A DNA stretch of 64,000 nucleotides, from assembly GCF_965230805.1 (NCBI RefSeq), contig NZ_OZ246019.1, positions 2,170,001 to 2,234,000 of the forward strand. The letters run 5' to 3'. Both the position numbers and the translations under genes were made by a program. This stretch comes from Marinifilum sp965230805 (GTDB lineage: Bacteria > Bacteroidota > Bacteroidia > Bacteroidales > Marinifilaceae). This document shows positions 17,446 to 26,945 of this stretch, piece after piece (within the stretch, counting starts at the first letter, position 1; the number at the start of each line of letters is the position of its first letter). The notes below the pieces were generated by a model. It had not been told where the DNA came from. It made no database searches and saw only the letters and a program-made list of their open reading frames with translations.

Positions 17446-18723
17446 TTAAGCCTCTTCGTAGAAAAATTTATCAGCGAAAGCTGGTTTCAAATCATCTAAC
17501 CAAAGTGCTTTAGGATCATATTTTGCAAAGAATGGACGTCCAACCCAGTCGGAGTTTCTTCCTTGAATAAAGTTCAAAACATAAACCTTTTCTCCGTTGA
17601 TTTCGCTGATACCGGAAACCTGAACTTTTCCGGGGTTGGCCGACATACTTGGTCCGCGAACTGTACGACAAACACCACTAACTTGAGAGTAGGCTCTACG
17701 GAATATATTCCAAGCCTCTTCCAAAGTAACGGCAAAGTATTCTTGAGCACCTGTTTCACGAGCAATAAACATGTAGTAAGGAATCATTCCCCAGTCTACC
17801 TGTTTTCTCCACATGCGAGCCCACATGTCGGCATCAAAGTTCAAGTGTTTCATTAATGGAGATTGAGTACGAATTACCGCACCTGTAGCTCGAATATTTT
17901 TCACAGCTTGCTCTACAGCTTGGCTGCTCATTTCGTTGATATGATTAAAGTGTGCCATTACAGAAAGGTTCAATCCATTATCATGAATCTTTTTGAACAC
18001 ATCCAACAATTGCCCGGCATCATCATCGCTGGTGTAACGATATGGCCAGTAAGCTAATGTTTTTGTACCAATTCTGATTGTTTTAAGATTTGGAATGTCA
18101 GCAGCAATAATCGCATCGATATATTGTTCGAATACCTTTGATTTCATCACCATTGGATCGCCGCCTGTAAACAACAAATCAGTAATTGACGGGTTTTGAC
18201 GCAAATACTCAATGATTAAATCCACCTGCTTCATGGCAAATTTCAGCTCATCAATACCTGTAAATTGCGGCCAACGAAAACAGAAAGTGCAGTATGCATG
18301 ACAAGTTTGTCCCTGCGATGGGAAAAACAACATGGTTTCGTCGTATTTGTGCTGAATGCCAACTAATTTTTCTCCGTTAAGTTCAGGAACATTGTGTACC
18401 TGTCCTGCCGGATTAGGGTTCAACTCCATTCTAATTTGGTTGGCAGCTTTTGTGATTTCAGGTCTTGAAGCACCACTTCTTACCAATTCAGCCATTCTGT
18501 TGTAATGTTCGGCCGAAAGCATATCTTTTTGAGGGAAAGTAAGGATGAAAATCGGATCATTTTCGAACTTATCCCAATTAATCAATTCATCTACAACGTA
18601 ATTATTTGCTTTAAAAGGAAGAACCTCTCCAACAACTTCAATGTCAAAAATTTGTTCGTCGCTCAGGTTACTAATCTGAGGAATTTTTTTAAAGGTCTTC
18701 AGTGTGTAAGCTCTATACTTCAT
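17446..18723 (-). CDS. kamA: KamA-family radical SAM protein (lysine 2,3-aminomutase-like)
   Basis: 425 residues. The radical-SAM cluster motif CHAYCTFC is near residue 142, followed by RWPQF as in lysine 2,3-aminomutases. LLFTGGDPMVM supplies the GGDP motif for S-adenosylmethionine, and SMSANPGKVQVSG near residue 375 is the region that carries the PLP-binding Lys in KamA. The family converts L-lysine to beta-lysine, the first step of lysine fermentation or of beta-lysine osmolyte synthesis. No other lysine-fermentation genes are nearby, so another substrate is possible. Single gene with its own terminator. Confidence 0.85.
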   Translation of the reverse strand: MKYRAYTLKTFKKIPQISNLSDEQIFDIEVVGEVLPFKANNYVVDELINWDKFENDPIFILTFPQKDMLSAEHYNRMAELVRSGASRPEITKAANQIRMELNPNPAGQVHNVPELNGEKLVGIQHKYDETMLFFPSQGQTCHAYCTFCFRWPQFTGIDELKFAMKQVDLIIEYLRQNPSITDLLFTGGDPMVMKSKVFEQYIDAIIAADIPNLKTIRIGTKTLAYWPYRYTSDDDAGQLLDVFKKIHDNGLNLSVMAHFNHINEMSSQAVEQAVKNIRATGAVIRTQSPLMKHLNFDADMWARMWRKQVDWGMIPYYMFIARETGAQEYFAVTLEEAWNIFRRAYSQVSGVCRTVRGPSMSANPGKVQVSGISEINGEKVYVLNFIQGRNSDWVGRPFFAKYDPKALWLDDLKPAFADKFFYEEA

Positions 18724-19203
18724 AGGCTAATATCCAGTTTAATGTTTTAGCAGCCATCGATTATTGAAAACGATTGCCCCCTAGTTGCAATTATTCTATT
18801 AACAAACAAGCTATTAGGATATGGTAGCATGACGTGTGTGTAACTCGTTTGAGTTAAAAAAGGCTACAAATGAGATTCCCCAGTTTTAAGATAGGGAAAA
18901 ATTGGGATAATTTCCACATAAACTGCTCATCGTCAGATGTAAAGGAAGACTAGTATCCCAGCGTATCAAATAGCTGTGGCACAAAAGTATAATAATTAAA
19001 ATTTTTAAACAAGCTTGTTTGGAGCTTAAGTATTTGTAATCCTGTTAGATTTAACCTTAGTGTAGCTCTAATTTATATTGCAGGAATGAGCTATAAAGAT
19101 TACTTTTGCTGAGGATCAGGAAGAAGGCTGTGTTGTGTTAAATGCTTAATTTAACAGCTTGTGCCGGCGTTCTAAATAAATATTTTTCATACTCTTATTT
19201 TTA
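18724..19203. other. Divergent intergenic region
   Basis: 480 bases between divergent genes, presumably holding both promoters. Small hairpins are visible (TAACTC/GAGTTA at about 18841-18856, and a TCCCCAGTTTT/AAAATTGGGA pairing near 18875-18910), but I recognise no riboswitch or operator. Confidence 0.45.
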
Positions 19204-20460
19204 ATGAAAAGAAGTGATATAGACTTAATGGCTCCGGTAGGATCTTATGAATCCTTAATGGCAGCTATTCAGGGGGGAGCGAACTCGATATATTTTGGTA
19301 TCGAACAATTAAATATGCGATCAAGATCGGCAAATAACTTTGGCTTTGAAGATCTGCAAAAAATTGCAAGCATCTGCAAAGAGAAGCATGTAAAATCTTA
19401 CCTAACAGTGAATACCGTATTGTTCGATCATGATATCAAATTGATGTATAAAATTGTTGATGCAGCAAAGGAGAGCGGACTTACTGCTATTATTGCATCG
19501 GATGTTTCGGCAATTATGTATGCACGATCGATTGATGTTGAGGTACACATTTCGACACAGTGCAATATCACCAATATTGAAGCGCTTAAATTCTACGCCC
19601 AATTTGCCGATGTGGTGGTTTTGGCTCGAGAGTTAGATTTGAATCAGGTAAAAGCCATTTACGATCAGATTGAAGAGCAAGATATTCGCGGTCCTAAAGG
19701 AGAATTGGTTCAGATTGAAATGTTTGCTCATGGAGCTTTGTGCATGGCAGTGTCAGGAAAATGTTATTTGAGTTTGCATGAAAAAAATTCATCAGGAAAC
19801 CGCGGAGCATGCATGCAAACCTGTAGAAAAGCTTATTCGGTAAGGGAAAAAGAATCTGGTAACGAATTGGAAATTGATAATGAATACATCATGTCACCAA
19901 AAGATTTGTGTACCATTGGATTTCTTAATAAAATGTTGGATGCAGGAGTCCGAGTTCTTAAATTCGAGGGTCGCGCACGTTCTCCGGAATATGTGAAGAC
20001 TGTAGTTAGTTGTTACAACGAAGCAGTTGATTCCTATTTGGATGAATCTTATAACAAAGAAAAAATTGAGGTCTGGATGGAACGTTTGTCAACGGTTTTC
20101 AATCGTGGGTTTTGGGATGGATATTACCTTGGACAAAAGTTGGGAGAATGGAGTAACGAATATGGAAACCGTGCCACCAAGCGTAAAATGTTGGTGGGAA
20201 AGGGAACCAATTACTTTGGCAAGATTAAAGTAGCCGAATTCCTTTTGGAATCGAATGAACTTGCGGTTGGCGATAATATACTAATTACAGGCCCAACAAC
20301 AGGAGTTGTAGAAACAACAATTAAAGAGATCCGTGTAGATCTAAAACCAGTTGAAAAAGCAGTTAAAGGAGATAGCTTCTCAATTGCTCTGGATACAATG
20401 ATTCGTCGATCAGACAAACTATACAAGATTGTTGAAGTAAGCAATGATCTGATACAGTAG
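19204..20460 (+). CDS. U32-family peptidase-like protein (TrhP/RlhA-type RNA hydroxylation candidate)
   Basis: 418 residues. The N-terminus (DLMAPVGSYESLMAAIQGGANSIYFG) and the segment FAHGALCMAVSGKCYLS with NRGACMQTCR are diagnostic of family U32. The four cysteines in these two segments match the conserved set thought to bind an iron-sulfur cluster. E. coli relatives TrhP and RlhA hydroxylate tRNA and 23S rRNA in a prephenate-linked pathway, so an RNA-modification role is more likely than proteolysis. The shorter length fits the TrhP type. The gene stands alone; the next gene is 231 bases away. Confidence 0.87.
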   Translation: MKRSDIDLMAPVGSYESLMAAIQGGANSIYFGIEQLNMRSRSANNFGFEDLQKIASICKEKHVKSYLTVNTVLFDHDIKLMYKIVDAAKESGLTAIIASDVSAIMYARSIDVEVHISTQCNITNIEALKFYAQFADVVVLARELDLNQVKAIYDQIEEQDIRGPKGELVQIEMFAHGALCMAVSGKCYLSLHEKNSSGNRGACMQTCRKAYSVREKESGNELEIDNEYIMSPKDLCTIGFLNKMLDAGVRVLKFEGRARSPEYVKTVVSCYNEAVDSYLDESYNKEKIEVWMERLSTVFNRGFWDGYYLGQKLGEWSNEYGNRATKRKMLVGKGTNYFGKIKVAEFLLESNELAVGDNILITGPTTGVVETTIKEIRVDLKPVEKAVKGDSFSIALDTMIRRSDKLYKIVEVSNDLIQ

Positions 20461-20564
20461 AAAGTGTGGAAAAGTTGAAGATTCAAACAGTCAAACAGTC
20501 GAAAGGTCAAATAGTCCAAAGAAATTATTCAGTAATAAAGAATTACCCTGAAAAGTTAAAATGA

Positions 20565-20660
20565 TTATAGCCTAGGGCAACGCCCAAGGTGATATTGTAG
20601 TTTTTTAATAGTCGCATCTGCTGGGGTTAAGGTTTTAGGATGACTTCATGCGACTTTAAA
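20565..20660. other. Intergenic element with two hairpins
   Basis: CC-TA-GGGC-AAC-GCCC-AA-GG (20571-20589) forms a nested hairpin with a symmetric internal loop. AGTCGCAT (20610-20617) pairs with ATGCGACT (20648-20655) around a 30-base loop. The element sits before the TlpA-like gene. I do not recognise a named RNA family. Confidence 0.5.
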
Positions 20661-20691
20661 TGGAATCCAAAATAATTAAAGCAAAACAGAC

Positions 20692-21195
20692 ATGAATAAA
20701 TTTGTTTTAACATTGATGTCCTTATTTGTTGCGCTATCCCTTACAGCCAACAATCACCAAGGATCTTTACTAAAAAAGGGAGATAATGTTCCTGAATTCA
20801 CAGTCACTACTCTTGATGGAGAAGAAATGGCTATTAATAAGCTAAAGGGCAAAGTTGTATTGATCAATTTTTTTGCTACCTGGTGCGGGCCATGCATGAA
20901 GGAGTTGCCTGAAGTTCAAAAGCAATTGTGGCCAAAATTTAAAGATGAAAATTTTGTAATGATTTCGATTGGACGTCAGCATAGCAAAGAGGAATTAATG
21001 AAGTGGAACAAGACGAAAGGCTTTACTTTCCCTATTGCTCCGGATCCTAAGCGAGAAGTCTATTCAAAATTTGCCAATCAGTACATTCCTCGTAACTTTA
21101 TTGTCGATAAATCAGGAAAGATCATCTGGCAAGGAGTAGGTTTCGATCGGAAGGAGTTGGATGAGATGATGAAAACCATTCAGGAAAATTTATAA
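20692..21195 (+). CDS. TlpA-like thiol-disulfide oxidoreductase
   Basis: 167 residues with a signal peptide (ending LSLTANNHQ) and no lipobox, so probably soluble periplasmic. The thioredoxin-like domain carries FFATWCGPCMKELPEV near residue 62 and cis-Pro context YIPRNFIVDKSGK near residue 143, as in TlpA/ResA proteins that reduce disulfides in exported proteins or during cytochrome maturation. It ends three bases before the next start and is probably cotranscribed with the DUF2797 gene. Confidence 0.88.
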   Translation: MNKFVLTLMSLFVALSLTANNHQGSLLKKGDNVPEFTVTTLDGEEMAINKLKGKVVLINFFATWCGPCMKELPEVQKQLWPKFKDENFVMISIGRQHSKEELMKWNKTKGFTFPIAPDPKREVYSKFANQYIPRNFIVDKSGKIIWQGVGFDRKELDEMMKTIQENL

Positions 21196-21198
21196 TTC

Positions 21199-21993
21199 AT
21201 GCAAGGAAATATCAGGAAAATGCACACTCAATTGGGTGAGAAGGTGCAATATCATTTGCCTATTGGCGATGGCCTAAGAGATATGAACTCACTAATTGGG
21301 AAAGAGATTAGTTTAAAATATTTGGATCAGATCAACTGCATCCATTGCGGTGTAAAGACAAAAACATCCTTTTCGCAAGGATATTGTTATTCATGTTTTA
21401 TGATTTTACCACAAACCGATCCGAGTATTGTTCGTCCTGAATTGGATTTGTCTTATTTGGGTATTTCGCGGGATATGGAATGGGCAAAAGAGAATTTCTT
21501 ACGTCCGCATTACGTTTATTTGGCCTATTCAGGCCATGTAAAAGTTGGAGTAACCCGCGAATCGCAAATACCGACCCGTTGGATTGATCAAGGGGCAAGC
21601 AGGGCAATCAAACTAGCTAAAACACCAAACCGACATATAGCTGGTGTAATTGAGGTAGCTTTGAAAGAGCATTTTTCCGATAAAACCAATTGGAGAGAAA
21701 TGTTGAAGCAAGATGGATCTGCAGATACTGATTTGTTGGAAGAGAAGAAAAAGGCTGTAGAGAATTTGCATCCAGAGCTAAGGCAGTATGTTTGCAGTGA
21801 GGATAAGGTTTATGATATTAACTATCCGGTTGATGAAGTTCCTGAAAAGATTACTAGTTTCGGTTTTGATAAAACGAAGGAATTTACAGGGATACTGAAA
21901 GGAATAAAAGGGCAGTATCTAATTTTTGAAGGAGGTAAAGTTATAAATATTCGAAAACACAACGGATATCTTATCGAATTGAAAGCAGAATAA
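21199..21993 (+). CDS. DUF2797 family protein
   Basis: 264 residues. The N-terminal part has a zinc-binding-like CIHCGxx...CYSCF arrangement (residues ~46-70). The middle has HYVYLAYSGHVKVGVTRESQIPTRWIDQGA, resembling a GIY-YIG-like module (YVYL...VKVGVT) as in DUF2797. No experimentally established function is known to me for the family. A second in-frame Met lies at residue 8. It follows the TlpA-like gene by three bases. Confidence 0.8.
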   Translation: MQGNIRKMHTQLGEKVQYHLPIGDGLRDMNSLIGKEISLKYLDQINCIHCGVKTKTSFSQGYCYSCFMILPQTDPSIVRPELDLSYLGISRDMEWAKENFLRPHYVYLAYSGHVKVGVTRESQIPTRWIDQGASRAIKLAKTPNRHIAGVIEVALKEHFSDKTNWREMLKQDGSADTDLLEEKKKAVENLHPELRQYVCSEDKVYDINYPVDEVPEKITSFGFDKTKEFTGILKGIKGQYLIFEGGKVINIRKHNGYLIELKAE

Positions 21994-22094
21994 GAAAAAA
22001 AGTATAAAACTGTAGGCAAATAGATCAAATTTCTTAATACATTTGTCTGGATAAAAAATATGCAATATCATTAATCGATAAATTCAAATCTGAA

Positions 22095-23111
22095 ATGGAA
22101 AACATTAACTGGAAAGAATTTGGTTTTGGATATACTAAAACTGATTACAACGTTCGTTGTCACTATCGTGATGGAAAATGGGGAGAATTAGAAGTTTCTT
22201 CATCTGATCAAATCAATGTTCACATTGCATCTACAGGTTTGCACTACGGACAGCAAGCATTTGAAGGTCTAAAAGCATTTAAAGGGCCTGATGGTAAAGT
22301 TAGAGTTTTCCGTATCGATGAAAATGGCAAGCGTCTTCAGAGTTCATCTCACGGGATTATGATGGCTGAAATGCCTTTCGATTTATTTCGCGAAGCTGTA
22401 ATCAAAACGATTAAATTAAATGAAAGATGGGTTCCTCCATATGAATCAGGAGCTTCTCTTTACATTCGTCCGGTGTTGTTTGGTAATGGTGCACAAGTAG
22501 GAGTAAAACCTTCAGACGAATATACTTTTGCTGTATTTGTAATGCCTGTGGGGCCATATTTTAAAGAAGGGTTTAAACCTACCGATTACGTTATTTATCG
22601 TGAATACGACCGAGCAGCTCCGCAAGGAACAGGAACTTACAAAGTAGGTGGCAATTACGCAGCTTCATTAAGAGGTGGTAATAGAGCACATGGCGAAGGT
22701 TTTTCGGCAGTATTATTCTTAGATGCTAAGGAAAAGAAATACATCGATGAGTGTGGCCCGGCTAACTTCTTCGGAATAAAGGATAACAGCTATGTGACTC
22801 CAAAATCAAATACAATTCTTCCTTCGATCACAAACAAGAGCTTGTGTCAGATTGCTAAGGACTTGGGGATGAATGTGGAGCGTCGTCCTATCACTGTTGA
22901 AGAGTTAGCAGATTTTTCAGAAGCAGGAGCGTGTGGTACAGCAGCTGTAATTTCACCAATTCGCAAAATTGTTGATGCAGACAACAACATTGATTATAAT
23001 TATGGTGATGAAGCCGGAGAAGTAAGCTTTAAGCTTTATGAAACTCTTCGCGGAATTCAGTATGGTACTGTTGAAGACAAGCACAATTGGAATACAATTA
23101 TCGAGTTTTAA
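22095..23111 (+). CDS. ilvE: Branched-chain amino acid aminotransferase
   Basis: 338 residues, the usual length of type II branched-chain aminotransferases. Fold-type IV PLP motifs are visible: HYGQQAFEGLKAF near residue 52, YKVGGNYAASLRG with the Schiff-base Lys near residue 180, and EAGACGTAAVISPI near residue 277. It transfers amino groups between glutamate and the keto acids of Leu, Ile and Val in the cytoplasm. Single gene followed by a terminator hairpin at 23153-23184. Confidence 0.93.
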   Translation: MENINWKEFGFGYTKTDYNVRCHYRDGKWGELEVSSSDQINVHIASTGLHYGQQAFEGLKAFKGPDGKVRVFRIDENGKRLQSSSHGIMMAEMPFDLFREAVIKTIKLNERWVPPYESGASLYIRPVLFGNGAQVGVKPSDEYTFAVFVMPVGPYFKEGFKPTDYVIYREYDRAAPQGTGTYKVGGNYAASLRGGNRAHGEGFSAVLFLDAKEKKYIDECGPANFFGIKDNSYVTPKSNTILPSITNKSLCQIAKDLGMNVERRPITVEELADFSEAGACGTAAVISPIRKIVDADNNIDYNYGDEAGEVSFKLYETLRGIQYGTVEDKHNWNTIIEF

Positions 23112-23152
23112 GAATTAGCTATTGGCAGTTAGCCTTTGGTTTTTATGATACT

Positions 23153-23184
23153 AGAGGGAATTCTTTTGGGAGTTCCCTCTTTTC
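23153..23184 (+). terminator. Terminator hairpin after ilvE
   Basis: AGAGGGAA pairs with TTCCCTCT around a 12-base loop, followed by a short T-rich tract (TTTCT). A related hairpin with a longer stem occurs at 62696-62730. Confidence 0.75.
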
Positions 23185-23584
23185 TAATCGCTTTGAGCAA
23201 TTGTCTAACCATCTATTCGAGAACGAGACCAAGCATGGGCTTGGTCGGGGAAAATAGAATACTTATTGTTAGCTAATTGAACCAAATATTTGCATATTTA
23301 AGCATTTTCCAAAGCTTACAGATAAATGTAGGAGACATTCAAGCTATAAACTCACATTTTTTAAAAAGCCTGTCTATTTCAAAAATCAACAATAATTAGT
23401 ATCATAAAAATGCTATGCTTTAATTATTGCGGTATTTCAAGTGTTAATAGTTAAGTTTGCGAGGATATTAAAACTAATAATCTCCATTTAACCATTATAG
23501 CCTAAGATAGATTTCTAAAAACAATAAACTAGTAGTTATATAATACACAAATTCAAATTTTAATATTAAATACATAATTGTTCT
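23185..23584. other. Intergenic region with a short dispersed repeat
   Basis: About 23287-23350 resembles 27926-28005 (shared TTTGCATxTTxAA, then TTTTCCAxAGCTTACxGATAAATG, then CATTCAAG). The rest is AT-rich with no recognised signal and presumably contains the promoter for the LRR gene at 23585. Confidence 0.45.
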
Positions 23585-24988
23585 ATGAAAAATTTATTTT
23601 GTATCCTTTTATTGTTTATTGCAACAGTTTCAGTTGCTCAAGAAGTTGAGTTAAAGATTGAAACACCACCACCTTATAAAGTTTTTGATAACGTACTTGT
23701 AGAAGTATTCATAGTAAACAATACGAATCAGCCAATCAGCTATTTCGATTCAAGGTATACTTCTTGGGATTCTTATACTGAAGAGTGGACAATTAGTGTT
23801 GAAGGGAAACCTTTAGAAATATATAATTTCAATGATGGACACGAAGGTAAATATACCGAGAAATCAATTCTTAAATTAATGCCTGGTGAAAGGCGTAATC
23901 TAAAAAGCCGCCTTTTTAAACTAAATTCATCTGGCAAATACCAATTTAGTTATAAGCAAAACCAATCGCCTAAACTTATTAAAGAGGCATATGCTAGCAA
24001 TAAGAGTGTTTATCAATTATCACAAAGTATATCAACTTTTACAGTATCAGGTAAGCTCGAAATTAATGTAGCTGATATCCAAAACAATTTAAATGTTAAC
24101 AAAGTAGATATGAGTTGGGAGAAATGGCAAGAGTACAGTAAACAAAAAGTGTATAAAGATAAGCGTTTCTTCACTAAATTAGAGGACGCCTTAGAAGATC
24201 CTGAAAATGTATACTATTTGATGCTTCATTGTGATGGGATCAGTTTGGAAATGATTGAAAAGATAGGGTTATTCGTTAACCTTAAACGATTGGACATTGG
24301 AAATTATAGTCTCGAAATAGTGCCGGCATCCATAGCAAAGCTTGATTTGTATGAATTTCAACTATTAACAGCTCAAGGTAAAAAAGTTGAGTTTTCAGAA
24401 GAATTTAGTTTGAACAATACGATCCGTAAATGTCAAGTTAAATCTACTGACTATATTTCACCTAATATTCTTAAAGTAAGAAGTATTGAAGAGCTTGATT
24501 TAAGAAATTCGGACTTAACAACTTTACCATATCTCGGTAATCTCTCAAACCTGAGAAAGTTAAATGCCATAGGAAATTGTTTTAAAAATATTGATAATTC
24601 TGGTTTAGAAAATATAACAACTTTAGAAGAGGTCAATATAGGTTCAAAATCTCCTATCGATATAAGCCCTATTACAAATTGGACAAGTTTAAAGAGTTTA
24701 AGTATTGCAATGAACACGGTTACAATAATTCCTGAATCAATTAGTAACTTGAACAAGCTTCAAAAGCTTAACTTGAGTTACAATGATTTCAAATCTCTTC
24801 CGGGATCTGTGACAAAATTAACTTCATTAAAAGAGGTTGATTTTAGCAATTCCGGCATTACATCTCTTCCTGAAGGGTTTGCAACTCTTCCTTTAAATAA
24901 AGTAAATATTAAAGGTTCACCATGTTCTAAATCGAATGATTATAAAATATTAAAGAAAAGATTGGGCAACAATTTCATTGCAAAATAA
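23585..24988 (+). CDS. Secreted leucine-rich-repeat protein
   Basis: 467 residues with a signal peptide (cleavage probably after SVAQ). Residues ~20-160 look like an Ig-like beta domain (VFDNVLVEVFIVNNTNQPI). A connecting region follows, then canonical LRRs at about residues 290-450 of the type LxxLxxLNLSYNDFKSLPxS and LPYLGNLSNLRKL. These repeats differ from the irregular ones in the lipoproteins at 6.7-10.9 kb and resemble Small-type LRRs of plants and bacteria. A protein-binding role outside the cytoplasm is likely; the partner is unknown. A MITE copy lies 75 bases downstream. Confidence 0.8.
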   Translation: MKNLFCILLLFIATVSVAQEVELKIETPPPYKVFDNVLVEVFIVNNTNQPISYFDSRYTSWDSYTEEWTISVEGKPLEIYNFNDGHEGKYTEKSILKLMPGERRNLKSRLFKLNSSGKYQFSYKQNQSPKLIKEAYASNKSVYQLSQSISTFTVSGKLEINVADIQNNLNVNKVDMSWEKWQEYSKQKVYKDKRFFTKLEDALEDPENVYYLMLHCDGISLEMIEKIGLFVNLKRLDIGNYSLEIVPASIAKLDLYEFQLLTAQGKKVEFSEEFSLNNTIRKCQVKSTDYISPNILKVRSIEELDLRNSDLTTLPYLGNLSNLRKLNAIGNCFKNIDNSGLENITTLEEVNIGSKSPIDISPITNWTSLKSLSIAMNTVTIIPESISNLNKLQKLNLSYNDFKSLPGSVTKLTSLKEVDFSNSGITSLPEGFATLPLNKVNIKGSPCSKSNDYKILKKRLGNNFIAK

Positions 24989-25063
24989 TAGGCATACTCG
25001 ATTCAAGTTTTTAGAAAAGCTTAAAGAAGGATAAGATTTATGTATCCTTAAAACTGCTGTATT

Positions 25064-25332
25064 TAACGTGAGTTCGAGGTAAAATTCGTTCAGAGTTTGA
25101 TCTGATTTTGAGTAGAAATTTTCTCAAATTTTCGAAGGAATATCGGGATATTTCAAGAAGATTTGAGGAAATTTATGCCGAAAGCAGGCAAACACATAAT
25201 GGAAAGTTCTCTTTACGACATCTTCACATTAAAAATTCCTCAAAATAGCCCGCTATTCTTTCCAAATTTTTAATGCAAATCTATCGCAAATATAACTTTC
25301 TGTGGATAGAATTTTACGTCTAACTCAGGTTA
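25064..25332 (-). mobile_element. 269-bp MITE-like element, copy B (inverted relative to copy A)
   Basis: Reverse-complement copy of 4181-4449, same length and with matching ends (TAACGTGAGTTCGAGGTAAA at the left, complement of TAACCTGAGTTAGACGTAAA at the right). No ORF. The TIR differences show the two copies have diverged slightly. Confidence 0.85.
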
Positions 25333-25767
25333 TTTAAGTCTTAATTGGGCAGATTTATTACTTTTTAGACAGACTGCCGTAATGCGCAAGCCTTAGCCCA
25401 TACTAGTATAAAGAATGCTAATTCCCCGAACTAATTTTTTGACCTATTTTCCTTTCTACTGCGTTAAGCTTTTTCGCCGTAGCTACGGCTATGCCTGTAA
25501 ACCTTGCCTTGTAAAAAGAAAAATATTTTCAAAAACTTTAATTCGTTTTATTAACACTCTTCACACTAGCAATATTCACTTATTATTCCAGTATCAGCAT
25601 GAAACGGGCATGCGGTCTGATACAAAATAATACGCTTGTCATTTCAGAGATTAGTATACAACTATCAGGGATTAGTATTAAATACTTATTTAAGATCGGA
25701 GTACTTTTATACATGTAACATTTAAAGTTATTAAACGATAGTATTAATTAATATAACATTATTTAAG
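25333..25767. other. Intergenic region, no convincing gene
   Basis: A 71-codon frame at 25415-25630 has a skewed, basic composition and no recognisable start context, so I do not call it. A 14-base match to the start of the hairpin leader repeat (ATGAAACGGGCATG) occurs at about 25600-25613 without the rest of the element. The promoter of the hydrolase gene is presumably here. Confidence 0.4.
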
Positions 25768-26715
25768 ATGACATTAGCAGAGACGAAAGCACAGACTTTC
25801 AAAGCAGGTAAAAACATGGTAAGCTTTACCAGCGATGGTGAAAAAATTGCAGCACATTTATTTTTACCAGCCGATTATGAAGTAGGTAAAAACTATCCAG
25901 CAGTAATTGTTACTCCTCCTGCAACAGGTGTGAAAGAACAAACCGCAGGTATTTATGCAGAGGCGCTTAGTAAAAAAGGATTTCTGACACTAACCTTTGA
26001 TCCAAGAGGATGGGGAGAAAGTGGAGGCAGACCTTTTGTTGTTCACCCTGACTATCAGGTGCGAGATTGCAGAAATGCCGTAAACTACGTGATGACTCTT
26101 GATGCAACAAACAAGGATAATGTTTTTAACCTAGGTATTTGCATGGGAACAGGATGGGCCGCTTATGAAACAGCATTTGATACCAGAATTAAAGGCTTGG
26201 CAATGATCAGCCCATACTTGTTAGATCTTAACGAATTGGTTGATTTAATGGGCGGTTCTGATAAGTTTAGAGCCACTTTAATTGCTCCAACCCTACCGGC
26301 TGCACAATCACAATTTGAATCGGGAGAAGACTTTTATATAAAACCCGTACCTGAAACTGAGGAAGAAATTAAAATGGCTGACCCTATTTCAATAGGTATG
26401 AGAGATTATTATCTACCGGGAAAACCTGGTGACGTTCCAAACTGGAAGAATAAGGGATGTTTAAATGAGTCTTACACTTTATACGGATTTTCAATTTTCA
26501 ATTATACAAAATTACTTGAATCAACACCTAAATATGTAGCTTATGGAGATCAAGCTGTTTCAAAAGGTGGAGCTATTAAATTCGTAAATGCAACCAATCC
26601 TGAAAAAGTAACGGTTATTGAAGGTGAAGGACACTTCGATTTATATTGGAAGCCAGAGCATGTAGCGAGAATTTCTGATGAAATTTCAGATTTCTTCAAA
26701 GAGCAAATAAAATAA
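25768..26715 (+). CDS. Alpha/beta hydrolase with a Cys nucleophile
   Basis: 315 residues, alpha/beta-hydrolase fold: oxyanion region VIVTPPATG, DPRGWGES near residue 90, and the nucleophile elbow NLGICMGTGWA near residue 130. The elbow reads G-I-C-M-G rather than G-x-S-x-G, so Cys is the likely nucleophile, as in dienelactone hydrolases. The catalytic His is probably in EGEGHFDLYW near residue 291. No signal peptide. Substrate unknown. Hairpin-repeat copy 3 starts three bases after the stop and an AraC regulator follows. Confidence 0.83.
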   Translation: MTLAETKAQTFKAGKNMVSFTSDGEKIAAHLFLPADYEVGKNYPAVIVTPPATGVKEQTAGIYAEALSKKGFLTLTFDPRGWGESGGRPFVVHPDYQVRDCRNAVNYVMTLDATNKDNVFNLGICMGTGWAAYETAFDTRIKGLAMISPYLLDLNELVDLMGGSDKFRATLIAPTLPAAQSQFESGEDFYIKPVPETEEEIKMADPISIGMRDYYLPGKPGDVPNWKNKGCLNESYTLYGFSIFNYTKLLESTPKYVAYGDQAVSKGGAIKFVNATNPEKVTVIEGEGHFDLYWKPEHVARISDEISDFFKEQIK

Positions 26716-26717
26716 TC

Positions 26718-26817
26718 TGAAACGAGCATGAATAAGATAATTACTATACATACACGGTATTGATTATTTTAATCTTGCGGTTTACATCTGGCAAATAGTG
26801 AAAATTACATACAGATG
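26718..26817 (+). repeat. Dispersed hairpin leader repeat, copy 3
   Basis: GAAACGAGCATGAATAAGAT, loop CATACACGG, TTGATTATTTTAATCTTGCG, TTTACATCTGG and ACATACAG before ATG at 26815. That ATG opens only a nine-codon frame (MKKQLYDIN) ending 26844, not the AraC gene. Confidence 0.82.
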
Positions 26818-26945
26818 AAAAAACAACTCTATGATATAAATTAATCATAGATTATAAGCTTTAACAGTTGGTTATTAATTACTTTTAATAAATTCTTATC
26901 AGTAACTTTAACCAGCTGTTTTTTTTGTTTAAAAAAGAAAGGATT

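Noticed and set aside
18724..19203. Lysine riboswitch upstream of the aminomutase gene
   Set aside because: No conserved lysine-aptamer segments can be found on either strand.
25415..25630. 71-codon frame after the second MITE
   Set aside because: Skewed composition and no recognisable motif; likely chance.
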